A stretch of 45,215 nucleotides of DNA, taken from JBOHRE01 sp050732635. GTDB lineage: Bacteria; Gemmatimonadota; Gemmatimonadetes; Longimicrobiales; RSA9. A program made the position numbers and the translations under genes. Shown here piece by piece: positions 28,816 through 39,200 of this stretch (position 1 is the first letter of the stretch; each line of letters starts with the position of its first letter). The notes under the pieces were generated by a model. It saw only the letters and a program-made list of their open reading frames with translations. It made no database searches and was not told the DNA's origin. Location of the stretch: the NCBI GenBank assembly GCA_050732635.1, contig JBOHRE010000016.1, positions 1 through 45,215 on the forward strand. The letters run 5' to 3'.

Positions 28816-28838
28816 GCCGCTGCCGATGTGGCAGCGGC
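28816..28838 (+). terminator. Perfect 9-bp hairpin between the M14 gene and clpB
   Basis: GCCGCTGCC (28816-28824) and GGCAGCGGC (28830-28838) form a perfect stem with loop GATGT, 28 bases after the peptidase stop codon. No T-run follows, so termination is likely but not certain; it could also act as an mRNA-stabilising stem. It does not resemble the CIRCE or HAIR heat-shock operators. Confidence 0.5.
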
Positions 28839-28908
28839 GCGGGGCATGCGGCTTGCCCTTGCACGGTGCCACACATGAGGACGGCATGAGCAGAAAGGAA
28901 GGCGGTCC

Positions 28909-31524
<2,616 letters not shown>

Positions 31525-31560
31525 CACGCTTGACTCATCGCGCGACGGGGGATTAACGTC

Positions 31561-31591
31561 CAACGCGGCCTGCTTGGGCCGCGTTGCGTTT
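31561..31591 (+). terminator. Rho-independent terminator of clpB
   Basis: A perfect 10-bp stem (CAACGCGGCC 31561-31570 with GGCCGCGTTG 31577-31586) has a TGCTTG loop and is followed by CGTTT. It sits 36 bases after the clpB stop and ends before the next gene. This is one of the two clearest intrinsic terminators in the window. Confidence 0.75.
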
Positions 31592-31611
31592 CCCCACCGA
31601 AAGCTGCGCGC

Positions 31612-32064
31612 ATGGCGAAGATGCTCACACTGCTGCTGGCCAGCACGCTGGTGTTGATCACCGGCTGTGCCACTCGCGCCGAACCGGCGCCGACGCTCGC
31701 CACGGGCGATTCGGTGACACGCATGGCGCCGACGCTGACACTTGAGAGGTTCCTGCGCGCGGCAAATTCGAACGACCTGCAGACCATGGGCGAGCTGTTC
31801 GGCACTCAAGACGGCTCGATCCGGCGGCTCGATTCGCCCGAAGACGTCGAGCGGCGCATGTACGCGCTCGCCTCGGTGCTGCGCCACGACGACTACGAGC
31901 TCGTCGGTGACCGCATCGTGCCCGGTCGGCTGGGGCGCGCAGTCGAACTCGACGTGCGCATGGTGATGAACGACCGCGCGTACGTCGTACCCTTCACCAT
32001 GGTACGCGTGTCGGACGACCTGTGGCTGGTCGAGCAGATCGATGTGGCCGTGCTGACGCGCTGA
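31612..32064 (+). CDS. Small lipoprotein, unknown function
   Basis: The 150-residue product has a lipoprotein signal peptide: hydrophobic LTLLLASTLVLITGC with lipobox ITGC and acylation at Cys19. The mature part is small (about 130 residues) with a helix-rich start (TLERFLRAANSNDLQTMGELF) and beta strands at the end, reminiscent of NTF2-like folds; this resemblance is by eye only. It is transcribed alone between the clpB terminator and a convergent gene; four bases separate its stop codon from that of the glycosyltransferase. Confidence 0.75.
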   Translation: MAKMLTLLLASTLVLITGCATRAEPAPTLATGDSVTRMAPTLTLERFLRAANSNDLQTMGELFGTQDGSIRRLDSPEDVERRMYALASVLRHDDYELVGDRIVPGRLGRAVELDVRMVMNDRAYVVPFTMVRVSDDLWLVEQIDVAVLTR

Positions 32065-32073
32065 GGCGTCAGC
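32052..32073. terminator. Hairpin over two convergent stop codons
   Basis: GCTGACGC (32052-32059) pairs perfectly with GCGTCAGC (32066-32073) around a 6-base loop. The stem-loop contains the stop codons of the lipoprotein gene (TGA 32062-32064) and of the minus-strand glycosyltransferase gene (TCA 32069-32071). It could terminate both transcripts, although there is no T-run. Confidence 0.4.
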
Positions 32074-32770
32074 GGGCGTCGGCGTGCGCGTACCAGCGGG
32101 CGAGACGATCCGGTGCGACGCCGATCCCATGCGCGAGTCGCAGCAGCAGATGCAACAGGATCACGCGTGCGGTCCCGTGCGCGCGCCAACGTCGCCCTGA
32201 GGTCGTGACGGCGGCGCGGACCAGGCGCACGCGGCCCGATCGCCGCAACTTCTGGTACAGCCGAACATCTTCGAAGAGCGGCACCCGCGGCACGCCGCCG
32301 ATTCGGCGCAGTGCTTCCGTCCGCGCGAAGATCGCCTGATCGCCCGTTGCGGTGCGGAACAGGAGCGAGCGGAGCGTGATGAAGCGGGCGAGCAGGCGCA
32401 AGGCGAGGGGCGCGGCCCGCGCCTCCGAACCGAAGCTGAGACGGAACGCGCCGGCAATGATGCGGCTGTCGGCCAGGACCTCCTGAATCGCGTCGGCTGC
32501 CGCCGCTGGCAAGCGGGTGTCGGCATGGAGCAGGACGACGACGTCGCCGGCGGCTGCCGCTGCACCGGCGCGGAGCTGCTCACCGCGTCCGCCGCTGACA
32601 CCGAGCAGGCGCGCACCGGCGGCGCTGGCGACCTGGCGGGTGCCATCGCGGCTGCCGCCGTCGACGACCAGGACCTCGCAGTCGCGGCCGAGCGCATTGC
32701 GGGCCGACAGAATCGCGCCGCGCACCTGTGAGGCCTCGTCCAGCGTGGGGATCACCACGGAGAAGCGCAC
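32069..32770 (-). CDS. Family 2 glycosyltransferase, TIGR04283-like
   Basis: The 233-residue protein has a GT-A fold typical of GT2: N-terminal FSVVIPTLDEASQV, the nucleotide-binding VLVVDGGSRDGT, and a DXD-like HADTRLP near residue 82. The segment TGDQAIFARTEALRRIGGVP and the PLFEDVRLYQKLRRSG acid motif match the TIGR04283 subgroup. The acceptor and sugar are unknown. The protein is short and has no clear membrane span except a hydrophobic patch near residue 205. It is the second gene after the epimerase gene (6-base gap), probably in one transcript. Confidence 0.85.
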   Translation of the reverse strand: MRFSVVIPTLDEASQVRGAILSARNALGRDCEVLVVDGGSRDGTRQVASAAGARLLGVSGGRGEQLRAGAAAAAGDVVVLLHADTRLPAAAADAIQEVLADSRIIAGAFRLSFGSEARAAPLALRLLARFITLRSLLFRTATGDQAIFARTEALRRIGGVPRVPLFEDVRLYQKLRRSGRVRLVRAAVTTSGRRWRAHGTARVILLHLLLRLAHGIGVAPDRLARWYAHADAR

Positions 32771-32776
32771 GACGGC

Positions 32777-33184
32777 TCAGCCTTCCACCAGCTCGATGAG
32801 CACGCCGCCGGTGCTGCGCGGATGCAGGAACGCGATACGGCGGCCATGAGCTCCGAGGCGGGGTACGCGATCGACGGCCTCGATGCCGGCCGCGGTCAGA
32901 CGCTGGAGCGCGGCGGCAAGATCGGGCACGCGGTAGGCGAGGTGGTGTATACCGGGACCGCGCCGTTCGAGGAACCGCGCGACGGGCGAATCGTCATCGG
33001 TCGGCTCGAGCAGCTCGAGGGGTGCGGCGCCGCTTCCGACGAAGCTGACGGCGACGCGCTGATCGTCGACGCGCTCCGCCGGGGATGCCGTGCCGCCGGT
33101 CAACAGCTCGAAGAGCGGCAGCGCGTCGGCAATCGAGCGGACGGCGATGCCGACATGGTCGAGTGGCAGCTCGCTGGTGCTCAT
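32777..33184 (-). CDS. mce: Methylmalonyl-CoA epimerase
   Basis: This vicinal-oxygen-chelate enzyme interconverts (2R)- and (2S)-methylmalonyl-CoA in propionate metabolism. ATG at 33184 (minus strand) gives 135 residues starting MSTSELPLDHVGIAV. Expected metal ligands are His10 (DHVGIAV), a His in GIHHLAYRV and the C-terminal Glu in LIELVEG. PLELLEPTDDDSPVARFLE is characteristic. In-frame sequence upstream of the ATG is unconserved. Methylmalonyl-CoA mutase and propionyl-CoA carboxylase are not in the window. It diverges from trxA. Confidence 0.92.
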   Translation of the reverse strand: MSTSELPLDHVGIAVRSIADALPLFELLTGGTASPAERVDDQRVAVSFVGSGAAPLELLEPTDDDSPVARFLERRGPGIHHLAYRVPDLAAALQRLTAAGIEAVDRVPRLGAHGRRIAFLHPRSTGGVLIELVEG

Positions 33185-33208
33185 GGTCGTGGGCGAGTCG
33201 AGGTGGCG

Positions 33209-33230
33209 CGGCCCTCGACGTCGAGGGCCG
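33209..33230. promoter_or_regulatory. Perfect 22-bp palindrome between mce and trxA
   Basis: The half-site CGGCCCTCGAC is followed immediately by its exact reverse complement GTCGAGGGCCG with no spacer. It lies 24 bases upstream of the mce start and 111 bases upstream of trxA, in a divergent gap. It could be a repressor operator or an mRNA hairpin of the mce leader. A perfect 22-base match is unlikely by chance in such a short gap. Confidence 0.5.
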
Positions 33231-33341
33231 GGTTCTTGCAAAGTGCCGCGCCGCGGGCGAACTTTCGGTAGCGCGGCAGGGAAACTAACACGCGGCTGCG
33301 CGGGCGCGAGCCTGGCAGCGGACGGAGGAGATCTTCGAGGC

Positions 33342-33677
33342 ATGGCTGAGAATGGTAAACCGGTCGCGGTCGGCGACGGTGATTTTTCGGAAACGATCGA
33401 GAAGCACGAAGGCCTTTCGCTGGTCGACTTCTGGGCCGAGTGGTGTGGACCGTGTCGCATGGTCGCGCCGGTGATGGAGCAGCTCGCGGAGGAATACCAG
33501 GGTCGCATCCGGGTCGCGAAGCTCGACGTCGATGCGAATCAGAGCACTGCGATACGCTTCAACATTCGGTCGATCCCCAGTATCCTGTTCTTCAAGGACG
33601 GCAAGCACGTGGATACGGTGGTCGGTGCGGTGCCGAAGCCGCACCTCGAGCGGAAGATCCAGGAGCATCTGAGCTGA
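33342..33677 (+). CDS. trxA: Thioredoxin
   Basis: Thioredoxin is a cytoplasmic disulfide reductase. ATG 33342 gives 111 residues, the usual size, with GGAGGAG (33324-33330) and CGAGG (33336-33340) upstream. The active site is WAEWCGPCRM, followed by VAKLDVDANQSTAIRFNI, the cis-proline loop RSIPSILFFKDGK and a final helix. There is no signal peptide. An open frame continues upstream in the divergent region but carries no thioredoxin features. The gene of unknown function downstream starts 73 bases later. Confidence 0.96.
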   Translation: MAENGKPVAVGDGDFSETIEKHEGLSLVDFWAEWCGPCRMVAPVMEQLAEEYQGRIRVAKLDVDANQSTAIRFNIRSIPSILFFKDGKHVDTVVGAVPKPHLERKIQEHLS

Positions 33678-33750
33678 GCGGGCGTAGCCGGGGGGCAACG
33701 GAGCGAGCGGGAATGAGCTGAATCTCGCGCGCCCTATCGAGGCGACTCAC

Positions 33751-34719
33751 ATGTTCGAATGCTTCCCCCGCCAGACCGCGGTCGTCGAGCGGACCCACCT
33801 GCGGTACATCAACCTTCCCAACATCCTCAACGACGCGAAGACGGATCGCGCCGCGCGCATCACTGGCTTCGTGTCGCTGTTCCTGGGGCGCGAGGTGTGG
33901 TGGATCCTGATCGAGCGAGGCGAGCCGCTGACGGCCGCGCGCCTGCGCGAGGAGCAGCGCGAGATCGTGCCGATCGAAGACGTGCTGGATGCCGCACGTC
34001 GCGAACAGGAGCGCGCCGATCTCGCCTACTACCATGTGACCGAGGCCCAGCTGGCGGCCATGTATGCCACGGTGGCGTCGCAGCCGCTGTTCCAGGCCCC
34101 GGAGGGCGACATGGGGCGGCCGGGTCAGCTGTTCGGCGCACTGCAACAGCGGGCGTTCGAGGGGGTGCTGGAGCTGCGCGGCACGCGCGCGGTGCATTAC
34201 GTTACCTTCGAGGCCGGCCGAGTACGCCAGCTCTATCTGGCCGGACAGCTACCCGGTGAGTCCCGTGAGCGGGCGCTGGAGCGAATCTTCTTCGCGCCGG
34301 AGCGCGAGCCGCTGCAGGCGTGGTGTTACGCACCGGTCAGCGCGATCAGCGCGCAGGCGCCACTCGCCCTGGTCACGCTCTATCGCCGGATCGTTCATGA
34401 GCTGGTCGAACACAGCGGCAGCGGCGACGCGGTCGGATGGTTCCGGATTGGGTTGCAGCGCGCCGCTGTCGAATACCCCGAGCTGGCCGGAATCACGTTG
34501 GAGGAGACCGGCGAGGTGCACAGCGGTGCCGAGGGTGTGGCGAGCGCGGACCGTCTGACCGCGGCGTACGGCGCCTGGATCGGGGCGGCGCTACAGAGCG
34601 GTGCGTCGGCGGGCGCGTTCGACCCCGCCGAGCTCGTCGAGCGCGTGACCCGGCAGCACCGCTTCGCACTGGAGCGGCAGGGGTTCTATCAGCGGCTGCC
34701 CTGGCCCGTGCAGCACTAG
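33751..34719 (+). CDS. Unknown protein with a DUF4388/PATAN-like segment
   Basis: The 322-residue soluble protein has no signal peptide or membrane span. The first 60 residues (NILNDAKTDRAARITGFVSL) form a compact N-terminal part. Residues about 130-165 (GALQQRAFEGVLELRGTRAV, then FEAGRVRQLYLAG) resemble the strand pattern of DUF4388/PATAN domains, which are often found in signalling proteins. The C-terminal half is helical and Glu/Ala-rich. The resemblance is by eye and moderate at best; no function is assigned. It lies between trxA and rsmI, nine bases before the latter's start. Confidence 0.75.
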   Translation: MFECFPRQTAVVERTHLRYINLPNILNDAKTDRAARITGFVSLFLGREVWWILIERGEPLTAARLREEQREIVPIEDVLDAARREQERADLAYYHVTEAQLAAMYATVASQPLFQAPEGDMGRPGQLFGALQQRAFEGVLELRGTRAVHYVTFEAGRVRQLYLAGQLPGESRERALERIFFAPEREPLQAWCYAPVSAISAQAPLALVTLYRRIVHELVEHSGSGDAVGWFRIGLQRAAVEYPELAGITLEETGEVHSGAEGVASADRLTAAYGAWIGAALQSGASAGAFDPAELVERVTRQHRFALERQGFYQRLPWPVQH

Positions 34720-34727
34720 CAGCGGCG

Positions 34728-35564
34728 GTGGCGCGGCTTTTCATTGTCAGTACGCCGATCGGCAATCTCGGCGACATGACGTATCGGGGCGTCGAGGTGC
34801 TGCGCGGGGTCGCGCGGATCCTGGCCGAGGACACGCGTCGGACCTCGATCCTGCTGCGGCATTACGCAATCGAAACACCGCTGGTCTCGCTCCACGAGCA
34901 CAATGAGGCGGCTCGTAGCGAGCAGGTCTGCGCCTGGCTCGATGCCGGCGAGGATCTGGCGCTGGTTGCCGATGCGGGTACGCCGCTGGTGTCCGATCCT
35001 GGCGAGCGACTGGTCGGCGCAGTGTTCGACGCCGGCCACGAGGTCGTCCCCGTGCCCGGTGCATCAGCCGTGCTGGCGGCGCTCGTTGGCTCTGGGCTGC
35101 CGGCGCAGCCGTTCACGTTTGTCGGTTTCCTCGCGCGCAAGGCAGCAGAGCGGCGTCGACAGATCGAGACGCTGGCCGGCAGCGCGCACACTGCCGTGCT
35201 GTTCGAGTCGCCGAACCGGCTGCACAAGCTCCTGCTCGAGCTGACGCAGACGCTGGAGGTCACGCGGCCGGTGGTGGTCGTGCGCGAGCTGACCAAGCTG
35301 CACGAAACCTGGTTTCGCGGAACCCTGGCGGACGCACTCGCCTATTACGACGGAAGGCCGGTACGCGGCGAGGTGGTCGTGCTGGTCGGCGGAGCCATGC
35401 CCGCGGCGCCGGCGGCGCAGGAGGAAGGCCCAGCGCTCGCCGCTGCGCTGGTGGCGGATGGGCTGAAGCCGAGCGCGGTCGCGCGCCAGCTCAGCGCCCG
35501 GCTCGGTGTTCCGCGCGCCGTCGCCTACGAGCTCGCGCTCGACGCAGCGCGGGCGCAGCAGTGA
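34728..35564 (+). CDS. rsmI: 16S rRNA (cytidine(1402)-2'-O)-methyltransferase
   Basis: RsmI methylates the 2'-O of C1402 in the 16S rRNA decoding region. GTG 34728 is chosen because the family begins there (ARLFIVSTPIGNLGDMTYRG); open frame upstream belongs to the previous gene. The tetrapyrrole-methylase fold shows ILAEDTRRTSILLRHY, SLHEHNEAAR, LVADAGTPLVSDPGERLV, PGASAVLAAL and FVGFLARK. A small C-terminal helical domain (about 225-278, LKPSAVARQLSARLGVPRAV) is normal for RsmI. DUF4159 begins 8 bases after its stop. Confidence 0.95.
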   Translation: MARLFIVSTPIGNLGDMTYRGVEVLRGVARILAEDTRRTSILLRHYAIETPLVSLHEHNEAARSEQVCAWLDAGEDLALVADAGTPLVSDPGERLVGAVFDAGHEVVPVPGASAVLAALVGSGLPAQPFTFVGFLARKAAERRRQIETLAGSAHTAVLFESPNRLHKLLLELTQTLEVTRPVVVVRELTKLHETWFRGTLADALAYYDGRPVRGEVVVLVGGAMPAAPAAQEEGPALAAALVADGLKPSAVARQLSARLGVPRAVAYELALDAARAQQ

Positions 35565-35571
35565 GTCGCAT

Positions 35572-36282
35572 GTGAAGCGAGAGGGGCAAGGGCCGACTCT
35601 TCGGCTGGTCGTGGCGACGGCCATGGTGGTGGCCGCGACCAGCGAGGCGTCGCCGCAACAGCGTGCGGCTGCGGCGACGCGTGAGCCGACGATCGCGCGG
35701 CTGCGTTACGACGGAGGCGGCGACTGGTACGCGAACCCCTCGTCGCTGCCGAACCTGCTGCGCGAGATTGCCGAACGAACCGGGCTGGCCGTGAGCCAAC
35801 GCAGCGTCGATGTGCGACTTACGGCCCCGGACCTGCATGACTACCCCTTCCTTTATATGACCGGTCATGGCAACTTCCGATTGAGCGAAGGCGAGGTTGC
35901 TGCGCTCCGCCAGTATCTCCTCGCCGGCGGTTTTCTGCATGCGGATGACAATTACGGGTTGGATGCGAGCTTCCGTCGCGAGGTCCGGCGGGTGTTTCCG
36001 GAGACGGAGCTGGTGGCGATCCCGGCCGATCATCCGGTGTACCGCTCGTTCTATGCGTTCCCTGATGGGCTCCCGAAGATCCACGAGCATGATGGTGAGC
36101 CGGCCCAGGGTTTGGGCATCTTCCGCGATGGGAGGCTGGTCGTGTTCTACAGCTACCAATCCGATCTCGGTGACGGCTGGGAAGATGCCGACGTGCATGG
36201 CGATCCTCCGCAGACCCGCGAGCAGGCGCTGCGCATGGGCGTGAACCTGTTCGTCTTCGCCCTCTCGCAGGTGGCGCGATGA
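35572..36282 (+). CDS. DUF4159-family exported protein
   Basis: GTG 35572 gives 236 residues with a signal peptide (KREGQ... then LRLVVATAMVVAATSEASPQ). The body is DUF4159-like: RYDGGGDWYANPSSLPNLLR, RLTAPDLHDYPFLYMTGHGN, and the amidotransferase-type turn GGFLHADDNYGLD with acidic residues Asp125-Asp126 in place of a Cys. It ends with REQALRMGVNLFVFALSQ. DUF4159 proteins have a ThuA/glutamine-amidotransferase-like fold and no settled function. The gene overlaps the DUF4175 gene by four bases (ATGA) and leads the four-gene chain. Confidence 0.88.
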   Translation: MKREGQGPTLRLVVATAMVVAATSEASPQQRAAAATREPTIARLRYDGGGDWYANPSSLPNLLREIAERTGLAVSQRSVDVRLTAPDLHDYPFLYMTGHGNFRLSEGEVAALRQYLLAGGFLHADDNYGLDASFRREVRRVFPETELVAIPADHPVYRSFYAFPDGLPKIHEHDGEPAQGLGIFRDGRLVVFYSYQSDLGDGWEDADVHGDPPQTREQALRMGVNLFVFALSQVAR

Positions 36283-39200
36283 CGCCGCTGCTGCCGGACT
36301 CGCGCGCGCGCTTCGACGCGGCGGTGCGACGCATCCGCCGTGATACGCGTCTGGCCGCTTGCGCGCTCATCGCAGTTGCACTGCCTGCCGCGCTCATCAT
36401 CGGCTGGACGTTCGCGGGCCAGGCCGGCTGGGCAGCGCCCTCGCCCTGGCCCTTGCTGCTCGACCTCGCTGCCATCGTGGCCGCGAGCGGCTGCGCGCTC
36501 TGGGCGGTTCGACGCTGGACGCGCGATGCCGCCGAGGAGCGGATCGCGGCGGCGACCGAGGAGGCGACCGGACTGCCTGCGGGGCGGGTGCGCGGCATGC
36601 TCGAGCTGGAGCGCGGCCTGCCGGTGGGCACGTCGGCGGCGCTGGCGCGCAGCGCCCAGGCGCGGCTCTGGAGCGGGCTCGCCAGTGCCCGCGCCGCCGA
36701 CCTGGGTGGCGCGCTCGCCGGCCGAGCCCGGCGTCGTCGCCGCCTCACGCTGAGTGCACTGGCTTCTCTGGCGGGCATCACGGTCGTGCTCGGCTTCGCC
36801 GCACCGGAACGCACGCGTGCCGGCTGGGCGCCGATGCTGGAGCCGCTGGACAACCTGCGGCCACTACCGTTGCCGGCGCTCGTGGTGTCACCGGGCGATG
36901 CCCGGGTTCGACACGGCGACGACCTGAAGGTCGAGGTCCAGGCACCGGGCCGGCGGCGGATCCAGGTGGAGTGGCAGGCCGCGGGGGACGTGCGGCGCGC
37001 TGCGCGCCTGCCCGTGCGGGGCGACGTCGCCACGACAACGCTCGAGCGAATCGACGCGCCGACCCGCTACTGGGCTCGCGCGCCCGATGGCGCAGTCTCT
37101 GACACCTTCGTCGTGCTGCCGCGCGAGGCCCTGCTGATTTCGCGACTGCACTACGAGCTTAGCTTTCCGAGCTATCTGGGGCGGCTCGAGGAGAGCTACG
37201 AGGGCGAAGCGCCGCCGCTCGAGATCCCGGCGGGCACGACCCTGCGGATCCGTGGGTCGGCGACACACGCGCTGGAGGCTGCCGAGTTGCTGCAGGATGA
37301 GGCGTCGCTCCGCGTACGGCTGTCGGTCGACGGCGCGGCGTTTAGCGGTCGCTGGCGCCCACGACAGAGCGGAACCTACACCTGGTCACTGGTCGGAGCA
37401 GACGGCTCGACGCCGGATTTCCCGCCGCCGCCGCTGGAGCTGACCGTGATCGCGGATGCGGCGCCCCAGGTCGAGATCACGTACCCGGCGGGGGATACGC
37501 TGCTGGGGCCTGACCTGCGTCAGCCGGTCGCCGCCGCGGCCCTGGATGATCACGGCGTACGGCAGGCCGAGCTGGTGAGCTGGCGCGTCGGCGCCGACGG
37601 CCATGCCGAAGAGCAGCTCGTCGAGACGTTGCGCATCGACGGTGCACCCGCGCGCGTGCTGCTGCAGGGTATGGTCGATGCCGGTGAGCGGCGCGTGCTG
37701 CCGGGTGACGAGATCCGGTATTTCGTGCGCGTGCGGGACAACTCGCCCGCGGCGCAGGTCGGTGTGTCACCGACGTACGCGCTGCGCCTGCCGAGCATGG
37801 CCGAGGTGCGGCGGCAGGTCTGGGAGAGCACCGAGTCGGCGCTGGCGGAGGCCGCGCGCGCCGCGGAATCCGCCAAGCAGCTGCAGCAGTCTACGCGCGA
37901 CCTCGAGCGCCGCGGTGCGGCTGCGGGCGCGACGACCGGCCGGGGGGCGCAGGGGCAGCCCGGCACTCGGAATAGAAGCGGCTCGGACCTGGATTTCGGC
38001 GGGGCCGAGGAGGCCCGTCAGATCCTCGAGCGCCACGAAGCGCTGGCCCAGCAGGCCGAGCAGTTGCGCGAGCGTAGCGAGGCCCTGCGGCGTGCCGTGC
38101 AGGAAGCCGGGCTCGCCGATCCGGAACTGCAGCGTCGGCTCGATGAGCTGAGCCGGCTGTACGAGGAGGTGCTCACGCCGGAGCTGCGCGAGAAGCTCGA
38201 ATCGCTGCGCCAGGCGCTCGACGAGCTGGATGCGGAACAGGTTCAGGAGGCACTGCGCCGACTCGCTGAGGAGCAGGCGGAGATGCGCGAGCGGCTGGAG
38301 CAGAGTCTGGAGCTACTGCGGCGCGCGGCCACCGAGCAGCAGATGAACGCGCTGGCGCAGCAGGCGCGCGAGCTCGCGCGGCGCGAACAGGCGCTGGCGG
38401 AATCGCTGCGCGAGCAGCCGGAGCAGAGCGCCGAGCGAGCCGATCAGCAGCGCGAGCTGGCCGACGAGGCCGCGTCGCTCGAGCGAGCGCTGGAGGAGCT
38501 GGAGCGGCGGCTGGAGGAGCAGCGCGAGCAGGAAGCCGCCGAACAGACCGCTGGCGCGGAGCGCCAGATCGGCGAGGCGAGGGCCGGGATGCAGCGGGCT
38601 GCGGACGAGGCCGCAGCGCGCAACGGAGAGCAGGCCGGGCGCACAGCGCAGCAGGCAGCGGAGGAGCTGGAGAGCGCCGCGCGGACGCTGGACGCTGCGC
38701 GCGAGCAGCTCGCTGCGGAATGGCGTGAGGAGGTGCAACGCACGGTCGAGGAGGCGACCAACGACGCGCTCGCGTTGGCCGAGCGGCAGAACGCGCTGAT
38801 CGATCAGATGCGCGAGGGCTCGGAGCCAGAGTCGGGCTCCGCGCAGCCGAACGCGGCGCGCCTGCCGCAGCCGCCGCAACCGCCTCAGGTCGGGGTTGAG
38901 CGCTCCGCCGGCGAGCAGGAGCAGCAGGAGGCGGGCGCCTCACTGCCGCAGCCGCCGGGGCAGGGTCAGCAGCAGAGCAGCGGATCGGAGGGGCAACAGT
39001 CCGGACAACAGCAGGGCGGCTCACAGGGCGCGCAGAGTCAGCAGGGCGCAGGCGAGCAGGCGCAGGCGGGCCAGACGCAGGGCGAGCAGTCCGGTGGTGG
39101 ACAGCCTGGTGCGCGTCAGCAGGGCGCACAGGGACAGGCGGGCGGGGAGGGCATGCGGGCCGAGCAGGCCGCGGTCAACGAAGGGCTGGAATCGCTCGGT

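Noticed and set aside
33185..33341. In-frame upstream extension of trxA
   Set aside because: The sequence before ATG 33342 lies in the divergent control region and has no thioredoxin or signal-peptide character.
38850..39150. Repetitive CAG/GGC-rich DNA, checked as a possible CRISPR or tandem array
   Set aside because: There is no regular repeat-spacer spacing. The repetition follows codons for Gln, Gly and Ser within an open reading frame.
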